Source: Natrinema sp046097095
GTDB taxonomy: Archaea > Halobacteriota > Halobacteria > Halobacteriales > Natrialbaceae
Direction: 5' to 3'
NCBI RefSeq assembly: GCF_046097095.1
Contig: NZ_CP175698.1
Span: forward strand, 434,001 to 498,000
Length of the DNA stretch: 64,000 nt
The position numbers and the translations under genes were made by a program. This document shows, piece by piece, positions 34,309-42,878 of the stretch. Position 1 is the stretch's first letter, and each line of letters begins with the position of its first letter. The notes under the pieces are model-generated. The model was not told the origin of the DNA, searched no databases, and was given only the letters and a program-made list of their open reading frames with translations.

Positions 34309-35460
34309 ATGACTGATGTTCCGCGACGGATGCTTCTCGCGATGGGTGCAACCGGGCTCGTCCTCGGCGGTGCTGGGTGTCTGAACGGCGACTCGGAGTC
34401 AGACGGAAACGGATCTGAGAACGCTGCGGACCAAAACGGCGACGGAGAGTCCCTCACGCCGCCAGCGCGATGGATATCAGCGTCGGCCGGATCGCGGCTG
34501 TACTTCTCGTATACGGACCTCGAGACCGTTCGGAGCCACGAAGACGAGCTTTCCGCCGAGACGCTCGCGGAAATCCCGTTCGTGCCCCACGGTGCCGGCG
34601 GTCGCATCGTCGGCCGCATGGAAACGGACCCGACGTTCGAGTACGTCCTCGAGTTCGGTCCGGAAGGCGAGGGCGGCCACTACGTGATGCGCGGCGAGTT
34701 CGACCTCACCGGACTGGGTCTCGGCGACCCCGTCGAAACGGTCGGCGAATTCGAACGCTACGAGGCCGCGGGAACCGAAATCGCCGCCTCGAGCGAGACG
34801 TTGATCGTCGTCGATCCCGAAATCGGCAGCATCGACGACGTACTGGCGGCGGGACTCGACGGGACGGATCGGCGGATAGATGGTAGTGAGTCGTTCGAGA
34901 CGGTCCTCGAGCACGTGGGCGACGGCACGCTCGCGTTCGGGATCGTGCCCGAATCCGCCGACGGAACCACCGTCGGACGATCGTGGTCGGTCGCCGCCGA
35001 GACAGCGACGTACACGCAGGTCATACACGGTATGGACACGTCCAACGTCGACGAAAATCGGTTAGAATCAGAACTCGCCACCCAGTCTCCGTTCACCGAA
35101 CTCGACGAGTTTTCGCTCGATATCGAGGGCAACACCCTCCTCGCCACCGGGACCGTCCCGACGAGCGAGTTCCAGTACGCCGACTCGGTCTCGAAACATC
35201 AGGCCGGCACCAGCGGACCGGTCCGTGCGACCGTCTCCGTCGGCGTCGAGACGGCGACGCAGTCGGTTACCGTGGTACTCACGTCGATCGGGGCCAGCCG
35301 CGTCGAGGTTCGCGATAGCAGTGGGACGCGGGCGACGTTGACTGAAGAAGGCGAGGAAGCGACGCTCGAGTACGAAGTCGGCGAATCAGAGACGATTTCC
35401 GTGGTCGCCGTCGACGGCGACGAGGAGAGGGTGCTCCTCACCAAAGCGGTCGAGTTCTGA
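34309..35460 (+). CDS. Secreted lipoprotein of unknown function
   Basis: A 383-residue predicted lipoprotein. The signal (MTDVPRRMLLAMGATGLV) has a twin-arginine-like start only as PRRM and ends in lipobox GGAGC at Cys24. A 25-residue Asp/Gly/Ser/Asn linker follows. The mature domain is strand-rich (RWISASAGSRLYFSYTDLE and onward); its C-terminal 80 residues look like an immunoglobulin-like beta-sandwich. There are no further cysteines and no enzymatic motif. Its stop lies 6 bp from the stop of the aldehyde dehydrogenase gene, which is convergent. Confidence 0.75.
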   Translation: MTDVPRRMLLAMGATGLVLGGAGCLNGDSESDGNGSENAADQNGDGESLTPPARWISASAGSRLYFSYTDLETVRSHEDELSAETLAEIPFVPHGAGGRIVGRMETDPTFEYVLEFGPEGEGGHYVMRGEFDLTGLGLGDPVETVGEFERYEAAGTEIAASSETLIVVDPEIGSIDDVLAAGLDGTDRRIDGSESFETVLEHVGDGTLAFGIVPESADGTTVGRSWSVAAETATYTQVIHGMDTSNVDENRLESELATQSPFTELDEFSLDIEGNTLLATGTVPTSEFQYADSVSKHQAGTSGPVRATVSVGVETATQSVTVVLTSIGASRVEVRDSSGTRATLTEEGEEATLEYEVGESETISVVAVDGDEERVLLTKAVEF

Positions 35461-35466
35461 CCGGAT

Positions 35467-36936
35467 TCAAAGGACGATACTCTTCTCGCGCATCATGGCG
35501 TGAATCGAGGCGTCGAGGCCCTCGCGGCCGATCCCCGAGTCCTTGTTGCCGCCGAAGGGCACGTCGCCGAGGCCGTGGCTGGGCGCGCCGTTGATCCGGA
35601 CCGCACCCGCGTCGATGCGCTCGGCGACCCGCATCGCGCGCTTGTAGTCGCTGGTGAAGACGGCGGCGTCGAGCGCGAGGTCGGACCCGTTCGCGATCTC
35701 TAAGGCCTCATCCTCGTCCTCGAAGGTAGTGATTGCGGCGATGGGGCCGAACTGCTCCTCGTCGACGATGCGGGCGTCGTGGGGGACGTTCGCGAGCAGC
35801 GTCGGCTCGAAGAACTGATCGCCGAGTTCGTCCGGGACGCCGTCGGGAGCGCGCCGCTCACCGCCGCGGACGATCTCCGCGCCCTTCTCCACGGCGTCCT
35901 CGACGAGTTCCTCGACCCAGTCAGCCTGGTCTTCGCTGATGAGCGGGCCGAAGGCAGTGTTCTCGTCGAAGAGATCGCCGGCCTGCCAGGCGTCCATCTG
36001 GCCGTCGAGCAGGTCGACGAGGTCATCGTGGACCGATTCGTGGGCGAGCACGCGCGAGACGGCCGAACAGCGCTGGCCAGCGTACTTGAACGAGCCTTTG
36101 GCGCAGCTGCCAGCCACGTCCGAGAGATCCGCATCATCGAAGACGACCGCGGGGGCGTTGCCGCCGAGTTCCATATGGAGGTTGACCATGCCGCTCTCGC
36201 GAGCGACGTGTTTGCCCGCGCCCGAGGAGCCGGTCATGGCGATGGCGTTGACGCGGTCGTCGCCGGACAGCACGTCGCCGATCTCGCTGGCCTCTCCGGG
36301 GACGAAGTTGAACGCGCCGTCTGGAATCCCGTCGACGTCGGCGATGACGTCGGCGAGGATCGCCGCCGAGATTGGCGTCTTGCTCGCGGGCTTGAGCAGC
36401 ACGCTGTTGCCGGCCGCGAGCGCGGGTGCGACCTGCAGGGCCGTCGTCGCCAGCGGATAGTTGTAGGGGGTGATACAGAGGACGGCACCGATGGGCTCGT
36501 GTTTGACGATGGCCTGCCAGCCCTCGTGGCCCGCCGTCGAGCCCTCGCGGTACTCGCCCTTACTGACGATGTTGCGGGCCTCCTCGGCCGCCCGATCGAA
36601 TCGCTCGGCTGCCTGCCCGACCTCGCCGCGGGCCGAGGAGATCGGCTTCCCGGCCTCGCGGACGATGACCTCCGCGAGTTCCTCCTCGCGCTCGCGAAGT
36701 CCCTCGGCGATCGCCTCACACCATTCGGCGCGCTCGACGACCGTCGTCTCGCGCATCGTGGGTTTGACTTCGTGGGCGGCCGCGAGCGCGCTCCGCGCCT
36801 CCGCCGGTTCCGCTGCGGCGACCTGCGCGAAGGTCCCGCCCTCGGCGAGATCCGAGACCGACAACGCGTTCTCGGTCTCGAGCCACTCACCGTCGACGTA
36901 CAGCCGTTCTCTCCGCTGGGCGATTCCGGTTGCCAT
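35467..36936 (-). CDS. NAD(P)-dependent aldehyde dehydrogenase
   Basis: A 489-residue enzyme of the aldehyde dehydrogenase superfamily. The cofactor region has PYNYPLATTALQVAPALAAG and the Rossmann loop TGSSGAGKHV; the general-base glutamate is in ELGGNAP, and the nucleophile is the cysteine in YAGQRCSAV. The C-terminal FGGNKDSGIGREG is typical. It is closest in style to non-phosphorylating glyceraldehyde-3-phosphate or lactaldehyde dehydrogenases. I chose the ATG at 36934-36936; the open frame extends 38 codons upstream into AT-rich promoter DNA shared with dpsA. Confidence 0.9.
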   Translation of the reverse strand: MATGIAQRRERLYVDGEWLETENALSVSDLAEGGTFAQVAAAEPAEARSALAAAHEVKPTMRETTVVERAEWCEAIAEGLREREEELAEVIVREAGKPISSARGEVGQAAERFDRAAEEARNIVSKGEYREGSTAGHEGWQAIVKHEPIGAVLCITPYNYPLATTALQVAPALAAGNSVLLKPASKTPISAAILADVIADVDGIPDGAFNFVPGEASEIGDVLSGDDRVNAIAMTGSSGAGKHVARESGMVNLHMELGGNAPAVVFDDADLSDVAGSCAKGSFKYAGQRCSAVSRVLAHESVHDDLVDLLDGQMDAWQAGDLFDENTAFGPLISEDQADWVEELVEDAVEKGAEIVRGGERRAPDGVPDELGDQFFEPTLLANVPHDARIVDEEQFGPIAAITTFEDEDEALEIANGSDLALDAAVFTSDYKRAMRVAERIDAGAVRINGAPSHGLGDVPFGGNKDSGIGREGLDASIHAMMREKSIVL

Positions 36937-37070
36937 ATCGGCCCTTTGGTCCCCATACTGAAAATGTTTACTCAGGGCCGAAAAAACAAAGAGTATATTG
37001 ACGGTGCCCTTCGGTAACACGTTCAATCCGTCCGATAGAAAATACACCACACACTAACCAGAACAATTCT

Positions 37071-37084
37071 TTAGGTACACCAAA
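37071..37084. promoter_or_regulatory. DtxR/SirR-type box upstream of dpsA
   Basis: TTAGGTACACCAAA differs from the palindrome TTAGGT-NN-ACCTAA at one position and lies within a longer dyad, TTCTTT (37067-37072) and AAAGAA (37082-37087). Its two arms are identical to those of the reverse complement of the site at 38040-38053. It is 57-70 bp upstream of the dpsA ATG, above the TATA box. A 10-bp palindrome TCCCATGGGA (37094-37103) lies between the two. An iron-dependent regulator is the inferred ligand. Confidence 0.55.
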
Positions 37085-37107
37085 GAAATGTTCTCCCATG
37101 GGAAATC

Positions 37108-37113
37108 TTTAAG
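37108..37113 (+). promoter_or_regulatory. TATA box of dpsA
   Basis: TTTAAG, centred about 30 bp before the dpsA ATG, is the only TATA-like element at the right distance. It predicts a leaderless or nearly leaderless transcript. Confidence 0.55.
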
Positions 37114-37140
37114 TGAATAGCGCGTGTATCGGAAATCGAG

Positions 37141-37686
37141 ATGAGCACTCAGAAGACTGTCCGTCAACAGGCCGGCACCGTCGAGGAGAACGCGCTCCGA
37201 CTCGAGCAGGACAAAGCCGAGCAGATCGTCGAGGCGCTCAACACCGAACTGGCGAACTCGTACGTCCTCTACCACCAGCTGAAAAAGCATCACTGGGTCG
37301 TCGAGGGCGCGGAGTTCCTGCCGCTCCACGAGTTCCTCGAGGAGGCGTACGAACACGTCGAGGAGGGCGCGGACATCATCGCCGAGCGCGCTCAGGCGCT
37401 GGGCGGCGTCCCGGTCTCCGGACCCGCGAATCAGGAGGAGCGTTCGACCGTCGAGTTCGAGGGCGAAGACGTCTACGACGTTCGCACGATGTTCGAAAAC
37501 GACCTCGAGATGTATGGCGACATCATCGAGTCGATGCGCGATAGCATCGAACTCGCGGAGAACCTCGGCGATCATGCGACCGCCGAAATCCTGCGCGAGA
37601 TCCTCGTCACGCTCGAGGAAGACGGCCATCACTTCGAACACTACCTCGAGGACGACACGCTGGTCCTCGAGGAAGCGACGCACTGA
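37141..37686 (+). CDS. dpsA: Dps/ferritin-like iron-storage and DNA-protection protein
   Basis: A 181-residue ferritin-like protein that oxidises and stores iron in a dodecameric cage and protects DNA from peroxide. The Dps ferroxidase region is visible as YHQLKKHHWVVEG, with the conserved His/Trp, followed by PLHEFLEEAYEHVEEGADIIAERA. It matches haloarchaeal DpsA in length and in the N-terminal MSTQKTVRQQAGTVEENALRL. It is a single gene with its own promoter, divergent from an aldehyde dehydrogenase gene. The DtxR-type box upstream predicts iron-responsive control. Confidence 0.93.
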   Translation: MSTQKTVRQQAGTVEENALRLEQDKAEQIVEALNTELANSYVLYHQLKKHHWVVEGAEFLPLHEFLEEAYEHVEEGADIIAERAQALGGVPVSGPANQEERSTVEFEGEDVYDVRTMFENDLEMYGDIIESMRDSIELAENLGDHATAEILREILVTLEEDGHHFEHYLEDDTLVLEEATH

Positions 37687-37836
37687 CCGCAACGCGTTTG
37701 ATCGGCTCGACGCCGCGTGGTAGCACCGAAAGCAAACGACGGCTGCCGAATACCGGAGACGGTTTTTTTCGGCGGAGAAGGCTGATCGCTACGTCACGGT
37801 CGAGTAGCGGTGGCGTTCGGTCGATTGGCCGGGTGC

Positions 37837-38004
37837 TCAGCGCTCGAGGTCGACGGTCAGATCCGTCGCGATCCAGCCGTCGCTGTTGTCTTGCTCGGTG
37901 AAAACGATTTTTCCGGGCCGAGTTTCGTGGCTCGTCACGACCATTGCCGGCTCCTCGAGTTCCTCGTCGAGTCCGCGGTCCTCCCTGCGAGCGGGTGCTT
38001 CCAT
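37837..38004 (-). CDS. 55-residue protein under a double DtxR-type operator
   Basis: The reverse strand encodes a 55-residue acidic protein starting MEAPARREDRGLDEEL. The C-terminal half (VTSHETRPGKIVFTEQDNSD then GWIATDLTVDLER) has the look of a conserved small haloarchaeal family, possibly the one catalogued as DUF7331 (recalled, not checked). It has no cysteine or membrane segment. The promoter is well defined: TTTTTAGATTT centred 27 bp before the ATG, between two DtxR/SirR-type boxes. It should be induced when iron is low, if the boxes bind a repressor. It is convergent with dpsA. Confidence 0.7.
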   Translation of the reverse strand: MEAPARREDRGLDEELEEPAMVVTSHETRPGKIVFTEQDNSDGWIATDLTVDLER

Positions 38005-38013
38005 CACGCTGAG

Positions 38014-38053
38014 TTAGGCGAGCCTAAATCTAAAAAGGTTTTGGTCGACCTAA
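38014..38053. promoter_or_regulatory. Two DtxR/SirR-type boxes flanking a TATA box
   Basis: Box 1, TTAGGCGAGCCTAA (38014-38027), is a perfect 6+2+6 palindrome. Box 2, TTTGGTCGACCTAA (38040-38053), has one mismatch. Centres are 26 bp apart. The TATA element TTTTTAGATTT (reverse strand, 38026-38036) lies between them and is centred 27 bp upstream of the ATG at 38004. Box 1 covers the region between TATA and start, box 2 the BRE side, an ideal layout for repression of the 55-residue gene. Confidence 0.7.
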
Positions 38054-38231
38054 GATCGTGAGACTGGTCGCTCGAACGGCGTTCGGAACGGAACTGGCTC
38101 GGGCCACCGACGAGTCGGCGTCCGGCGGTCGCCCGCCCACGGCGTTCGATCACACCGGGCGAGGAGTTCCTGCGAGCGATCGGTTCGCGAAGATAGCATC
38201 ATTTTTCCGGACCGACCGAGATAATCATCAT

Positions 38232-38558
38232 ATGGGTTCTCACGAGAATCGGTCACAGGGAGCGAACGGTCGGCGACGGGGGCGGAAACTGATCGCACAA
38301 CTGTTCGACCTCGATGCCAACCGCATCGAATCGCTGAGTTGGCCACTCGGCAACCGCGTCACCGTCGAAGCGGACGCGACGCACCTCTTCGAACTCGCAC
38401 ATCGCCGCTCCATGCGCACGGTGACCGCGTTCGGGGTAACCGACTACACCAGTGTCTTGCGACTCCGGACCCCGATCGGTCGCGAGAAATTCTACGGCGT
38501 GGCAAACGCCGATATCGCAACTCCTCCTGCGAGCGACGAGTGGGCTCGCGCCGACTGA
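38232..38558 (+). CDS. Haloarchaeal hypothetical protein
   Basis: A 108-residue protein with a basic N-terminus (MGSHENRSQGANGRRRGRKL) and a compact strand/helix domain (FDLDANRIESLSWPLGNRVT, EADATHLFELAHRRSMR, YTSVLRLRTPIGREKFYGVA). The frame is open for 58 more codons upstream, but codon third positions become typical of haloarchaeal genes only from about this ATG. I recognise no family. It is somewhat basic, suggesting nucleic-acid contact, but that is a guess. Confidence 0.55.
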   Translation: MGSHENRSQGANGRRRGRKLIAQLFDLDANRIESLSWPLGNRVTVEADATHLFELAHRRSMRTVTAFGVTDYTSVLRLRTPIGREKFYGVANADIATPPASDEWARAD

Positions 38559-38600
38559 CTCGCCGCCGATGCGTCGCCGACAGGCCCGACTGCTACGCGC

Positions 38601-38705
38601 TCATCCGATTAGGTTCGGCATATCCTCGTCCCAGAGTAATCGGAGCGCAGAATAGGCCAGCGAGAACAAAAACGCGATTGCCACGGCGGATTTCAATGTA
38701 GCCAT
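38601..38705 (-). CDS. Micro-membrane protein, 34 residues
   Basis: A reverse-strand frame encoding MATLKSAVAIAFLFSLAYSA then LRLLWDEDMPNLIG. It is one transmembrane helix with a short acidic cytoplasmic or external tail. It lies between the hypothetical gene at 38232 and purM, 63 bp upstream of the purM stop region on the same strand. Coding status rests on composition and on the clean hydrophobic pattern. Confidence 0.45.
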   Translation of the reverse strand: MATLKSAVAIAFLFSLAYSALRLLWDEDMPNLIG

Positions 38706-38768
38706 GCGAGAAACCACCTGCCGGGTCGACAAATAGATACGGATTAGAACCGCTCGATCAGCCGCCGA

Positions 38769-39749
38769 TCAGGACAGCGAGAGGCCGCGGATCTCGACCG
38801 ACTCTCCGTCCTCGACGCGGCCGATAACCTGCCCGTCGGTCTCCGCGACGAGATCCTCAGCTCGGTCTTCGGGGACGGCGACGACGAAGCCGGTCCCCAT
38901 GTTGAACGTCCGGTGCATCTCCTCGTCGGTGACGTTCCCCTCCTGCTGGACGAACTCGAAGACCGGCTGGGCCGGCAGCGGGTCCTCGATGACGTACTCG
39001 CACTCGCCCATCCGCAGCAGATTCGTCCAGCCGCCGCCGGTGACGTGGGCCGCAGCACGGACGCCGTGGTCGCGCATCGGCTCGAGCAGATCGGTGTAGA
39101 TTCGAGTCGGTCGCAGCAGTTCCTCGCCGATCGTGCGCTCGGGATCGAGCGGGAACTCGTCGGTATACTCGTGGTCGCGAGTGACGGCCTCGCGGGCCAG
39201 CGTCAGCCCGTTCGAGTGGATCCCGTTCGAGGGGAAGCCGACGAGCGCGTCGCCGGCCTGCGCCTCACCCTCGAGAATCTCGTCGTTCGTCGCCAGCCCG
39301 GCGCAGGTGCCGGCGAGATCGAAGCCCTTCACGACCTCGGGCATCACCGCCGTCTCGCCGCCGAGCATCGTGAGGTCGGCCTGCTCTAACCCCACCGCGA
39401 GCCCCTCGCCGATCTCGTTGGTGAGCGCCTCGTCGGGCTCGTCGATCGCCAAGTAGTCGACGAACGCGACCGGTTCGACGCCGGCCGCGACGAGGTCGTT
39501 GACGTTCATCGCGATGCAGTCGATACCGATCGTCGAGAAGTCCGCGACGGCTTCGGCCACTAGCAGCTTCGTGCCGACGCCGTCGGTCGCCAGCGCCAGG
39601 TATCGGTCGCCAATGTCGATCAGGCCTGCGTACTCGGTCCGTAGGTCGCTGCCGAAGGCCTCGAGCAGCGCCGCGGTCGCGTCCTCGCTGGCCTCGATGT
39701 CGACGCCGGTATCGGCGTAGGTGAGCCGTTCGTCGCCCGTGTCGGTCAT
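38769..39749 (-). CDS. purM: Phosphoribosylformylglycinamidine cyclo-ligase (AIR synthetase)
   Basis: It catalyses the fifth step of purine synthesis, closing the imidazole ring of FGAM with ATP to give AIR. The 326-residue protein has YADTGVDIEASEDATAALLE at the start, the ATP-binding ATDGVGTKLLVAE, GIDCIAMNVNDLVAAGVEPV, LGGETAVMPEV and NGIHSNGLTLAR, all canonical for PurM. The ATG at 39747-39749 is used; 25 upstream codons in frame are not family-like. No other purine gene is nearby. Confidence 0.95.
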   Translation of the reverse strand: MTDTGDERLTYADTGVDIEASEDATAALLEAFGSDLRTEYAGLIDIGDRYLALATDGVGTKLLVAEAVADFSTIGIDCIAMNVNDLVAAGVEPVAFVDYLAIDEPDEALTNEIGEGLAVGLEQADLTMLGGETAVMPEVVKGFDLAGTCAGLATNDEILEGEAQAGDALVGFPSNGIHSNGLTLAREAVTRDHEYTDEFPLDPERTIGEELLRPTRIYTDLLEPMRDHGVRAAAHVTGGGWTNLLRMGECEYVIEDPLPAQPVFEFVQQEGNVTDEEMHRTFNMGTGFVVAVPEDRAEDLVAETDGQVIGRVEDGESVEIRGLSLS

Positions 39750-39804
39750 ACTCGAAGGACCTCGCGGAGCGAGCAAAAGGCCACCGGTCCGCTCGAGGCG
39801 GGCC

Positions 39805-40437
39805 TTAGCCAAACGGCCCGACAAAGAAGACTACGTACGCCGCGAGCACTATACTCGGGACGAAGACGACGGCGAAGACGCCCTTGTGCCACCGAATGAC
39901 GGACTTGCCGTCCAGCGGGCCGAAGGGGATCATGTTGAACGCCGCGAGGAAGAGGTTGATCCAGATCCCCATCTGTCCGATCGTCCTCAACGGCTCGGGC
40001 AGGATCACTAGCGGGAGAAAGAGCAATGCGAGGGCGAGGTTCGTGACCGGCCCCGCGAGCGCGATCAGTCCATTTTCCCGTGTCGTGATCTGGCCCCGGT
40101 GGTAGACGGCCCCCGGTGCGGCGACGAGGAAGCCGATGAGCGCCCCCATGATCGCCAGAAAGAGCATCTGATAGTCCGCCCGGAATTCGGCGAGTTGTCC
40201 GTGTTCGATCGCGACCATTTTGTGTGCGATCTCGTGGAGCAGGAAGGCGACGCCGACGGTGACGAGGCTCAACGCCACCATCGTCAGGAAGACGCCGACG
40301 CTTCTCCCCCGGTGGACCGGCGCGAACATGAGCGCGAACGCGACGCTGAGCGTGAGCCACGCGACGGCCAGATCGCGAAGCTCTCGGTCGCTGAACTGTA
40401 GTTCCGCCTCGGGCTTTTGCTGGGGTCGATAGCTCAT
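39805..40437 (-). CDS. M50-family intramembrane zinc metalloprotease
   Basis: A 210-residue membrane protein of the site-2-protease superfamily with about six transmembrane segments. The zinc motif is HEIAH in VAFLLHEIAHKMVAIEHG, and the second ligand site is NMIPFGPLDGKSVIRW near the C-terminus. No PDZ domain is present. Its ATG overlaps the stop of the TraB-family gene (ATGA), so it is translated from the same message. Substrates may include membrane-bound regulators or its TraB neighbour; this is inference. Confidence 0.88.
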   Translation of the reverse strand: MSYRPQQKPEAELQFSDRELRDLAVAWLTLSVAFALMFAPVHRGRSVGVFLTMVALSLVTVGVAFLLHEIAHKMVAIEHGQLAEFRADYQMLFLAIMGALIGFLVAAPGAVYHRGQITTRENGLIALAGPVTNLALALLFLPLVILPEPLRTIGQMGIWINLFLAAFNMIPFGPLDGKSVIRWHKGVFAVVFVPSIVLAAYVVFFVGPFG

Positions 40438-42203
40438 AGCAGCCCCCGGAGTAGCTCGAGGCTGTTTTTCGCTCCGTGGAGCAGTTCGCCCATTAGCACG
40501 TCGACGCCGCCGATTTCGGGTGCCAGCCACGGCAACACGACGAACGGGAACAGTCCCGTCGCGATCATGCTCCCGATGTTGGTCAGCGCGACGATCATGA
40601 TGAGCCGGAACAGCGGCACGTCGAACATCGCCCCGATGGCCTCGTCGATCGGCCGCTCGGTGTCGCCGATGATCTCGTTGAGCGTCTGGATGTCGCGGAC
40701 GTTGACCGGCCGGTGTTTGAGCTCGACGTACCCGGCGAACCACCCGGGCGCGAGCAGCGGATTGATGCTCGTCAGCCAGGCGATTGCGCCACCGACGCCC
40801 GCGCTAATCCAGCGCGCGCCGGCAAGCCGCGCCAGCGTGAATGCGAAAATCCCGTTAAACAGGAACCAGGCGACGAACAGCTTCAGCAGGAAGGCGTTCC
40901 TGACCCCGGCCATGATCAGCAGGAAGAAGAAGGCCAGGAAGCCAACCATGATCAGGTAGCCGACGATCTTCAGTGGCGAGAACCTGCTGCCGGAGGCGGT
41001 TCCCGACAACGACTCGAGCGACGGGATTTCCTCGGGGTTCAGCAGGTGGCGTTCGATCCCGGCCTTGTGGCCCGCTCCGACGACGGCGAGGACGTCGTAC
41101 CCCTGCTCGCGGAGCTCGTGGAGGTTGTGTGCGATATAGGCGTCGCGCTCGTCGATCAGTGCGTTCGCACCGCGCGGGCTAAAGCGCCGGAACTCCTCCA
41201 TCATCGCGGCGACGACGTCGCCGTCGGTCATTTCTTCGATATCGATCTCGTCGATCTCCTCGACATCGCCGCCGACGGCGTCAAGGGCGAGCCCGACGAC
41301 AGCGCCGACCGCGACGCCGACGCCGAGTCCCGCGAGAACGCCGGTCGTCCCCCGAATCGCGTAGACGCCGGCGCTCTCGGCGGCCGCTGCCGAGACCGGT
41401 CCGACGAAGGTGTCGGTCGCGACCAGTGCGAGACAGCCGCCGATCCCGAGGACCAATCCGGCGAGTATCCGTCTCGAAAACCCGGAGAGGTAGCCGCCGT
41501 TGGACCGCCCGGTGGACTCGAGAGGCGGCAAGAAGAGGAGGCCGGCGAACGCGCCGACGAGTGCGCCGATCGCGCCGCCGCCGACGTACTGCAGCGTCGT
41601 GGGGTTGGTGAGCCCGACGAGCAGGAGGTCGCCGAAGCCAAGCAGCGGGGCGATGAACGCGCCGATGAGGAAGCCGACGACCATCCCGCCGATCGCGCCG
41701 AAGGTGACCCCGATCGTCCGCGGGTCGGTGATTCCCAGCGCGAGTCCGCCGACCATCTTCAGTTTCTCGGTCAGCGAGAGCCGCCGCCAGAACCGCTGGA
41801 TCGTCACCTGAATGTCGCGATCAACCAGGGCGACGCCGCTGCCGTGTTGTTCGGCGGCCTCGATGCCGGCGCGCATGTCGGCACCGGGCTCGATATCGAA
41901 CTGATCGCCGAGCCGAGACTGGACGTACGACAGCATCCAGTAGGCCAGAAACTGGAAGACCGTGTTCCCCGAGAGGAGATCCTCTGCCTCGATGTCGTCG
42001 GGCGTCCCGCCTTTCATCTGCCGGTAGCGCCCTTCGTCGAGTTCGACGGCGACGACGTCCGGTTGCTCCTGTTCGATCGTGTTGCGCACTTCGTTGACGC
42101 TCGCCTGCGAGACGTGTGCCGTTCCGAGGACTTCGACGGAGCCGCGGTCGCGATCGGGTGGTGCTGGCGGCTCCGGCACGTCGGCCTCGCCTGCATCGCT
42201 CAT
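40434..42203 (-). CDS. TraB/PrgY-family membrane protein with a Gly-rich transmembrane insert
   Basis: A 589-residue protein. The TraB domain is split: residues 22-150 carry VEVLGTAHVSQASVNEVRNT and DVVAVELDEGRY, and residues 313-390 carry SPRGANALIDERDAYIAHNL and VVGAGHKAGIERHL. Between them, at about 152-312, is an insert of several Gly/Ala-rich hydrophobic segments (GAIGGMVVGFLIGAFIAP, GGGAIGALVGAFAGLLF). The last 200 residues form the usual TraB membrane domain. TraB proteins without the insert are about 400 residues. A peptide-binding or protease-like role is suspected for the family. It heads an operon with the M50 protease. Confidence 0.85.
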   Translation of the reverse strand: MSDAGEADVPEPPAPPDRDRGSVEVLGTAHVSQASVNEVRNTIEQEQPDVVAVELDEGRYRQMKGGTPDDIEAEDLLSGNTVFQFLAYWMLSYVQSRLGDQFDIEPGADMRAGIEAAEQHGSGVALVDRDIQVTIQRFWRRLSLTEKLKMVGGLALGITDPRTIGVTFGAIGGMVVGFLIGAFIAPLLGFGDLLLVGLTNPTTLQYVGGGAIGALVGAFAGLLFLPPLESTGRSNGGYLSGFSRRILAGLVLGIGGCLALVATDTFVGPVSAAAAESAGVYAIRGTTGVLAGLGVGVAVGAVVGLALDAVGGDVEEIDEIDIEEMTDGDVVAAMMEEFRRFSPRGANALIDERDAYIAHNLHELREQGYDVLAVVGAGHKAGIERHLLNPEEIPSLESLSGTASGSRFSPLKIVGYLIMVGFLAFFFLLIMAGVRNAFLLKLFVAWFLFNGIFAFTLARLAGARWISAGVGGAIAWLTSINPLLAPGWFAGYVELKHRPVNVRDIQTLNEIIGDTERPIDEAIGAMFDVPLFRLIMIVALTNIGSMIATGLFPFVVLPWLAPEIGGVDVLMGELLHGAKNSLELLRGLL

Positions 42204-42378
42204 TACCCGATCAACTCGGCGGCGACTTTTACCAGTATCGGACCACGAACCGTTGGATACGAGCACCGGTTCGAACCGATGTCGGCAGACGAGCCGATTC
42301 AGTGCTCGAGCCTCCGAATTGCCACCAAACCGGGCGCTGAAAGCAAGACTGATTGCCGGCGTGCGGAAAGACCGCTCG

Positions 42379-42828
42379 ATGACGGATCTCACGGAGACGA
42401 TCGTCGAGAACCGCGAACTGGTTCAGCCAAACCATGCCAACATGCTCGAGACGGCCCACGGCGGGAACGTCATGAAGTGGATGGACGAGGTGGGGGCGAT
42501 GTCGGCGATGCGCTTTTCCGGCGAGACCTGCGTCACCGCACGCGTCGACAGCATGAACTTCGAGCGATCGATCGCCGTCGGCGATACGGCCTACATCACT
42601 GCCTACGTCTATGACGCGGGGACCTCGAGCGTGAAGGTGAGGTTGGTTACCGAGCGCGAGGACCTGCGGACGCGAGAGCGCGAGCGGACGACGGAATCGT
42701 ACTTCGTCTACGTCGCGATCGACGACGATGACGAGCCGACGACGGTGCCCGACCTGACGGTCAGCACCGAGAAAGGTGAACGGCTTCGACGGGCCGCGCT
42801 CGCGGACGAAGACCGGCGATCCGACTGA
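42379..42828 (+). CDS. Acyl-CoA thioesterase, hotdog fold
   Basis: A 149-residue hotdog-fold thioesterase that hydrolyses acyl-CoA to the free acid and CoA. The family motif is ELVQPNHANMLETAHGGNVM with the following MDEVGAMSAMRFSG, and CVTARVDSMNFERSI is the second conserved block, as in YciA/BACH-type enzymes. The ATG at 42379 gives the normal length; the upstream open frame lies over the promoter and the TraB gene. It has no partner gene in the same direction. Confidence 0.87.
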   Translation: MTDLTETIVENRELVQPNHANMLETAHGGNVMKWMDEVGAMSAMRFSGETCVTARVDSMNFERSIAVGDTAYITAYVYDAGTSSVKVRLVTEREDLRTRERERTTESYFVYVAIDDDDEPTTVPDLTVSTEKGERLRRAALADEDRRSD

Positions 42829-42878
42829 GCGCGAACGGAGGCGAGCGTCGCCGGTTCGACGCGACCGGGTGTGGCCAG

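Noticed and set aside
35779..37017. 412-codon forward frame over the aldehyde dehydrogenase gene
   Set aside because: Complement of a gene with clear catalytic motifs; no family signature of its own.
37810..38061. 83-codon forward frame over the 55-residue gene
   Set aside because: It runs antisense through the gene and its operators; the reverse frame has a TATA box at the correct distance and better codon use.
40713..42614. 633-codon forward open frame over the TraB-family gene
   Set aside because: It is the complement of a well-supported gene, starts inside it, and has the Arg/Asp/Ala-rich composition of an antisense shadow.
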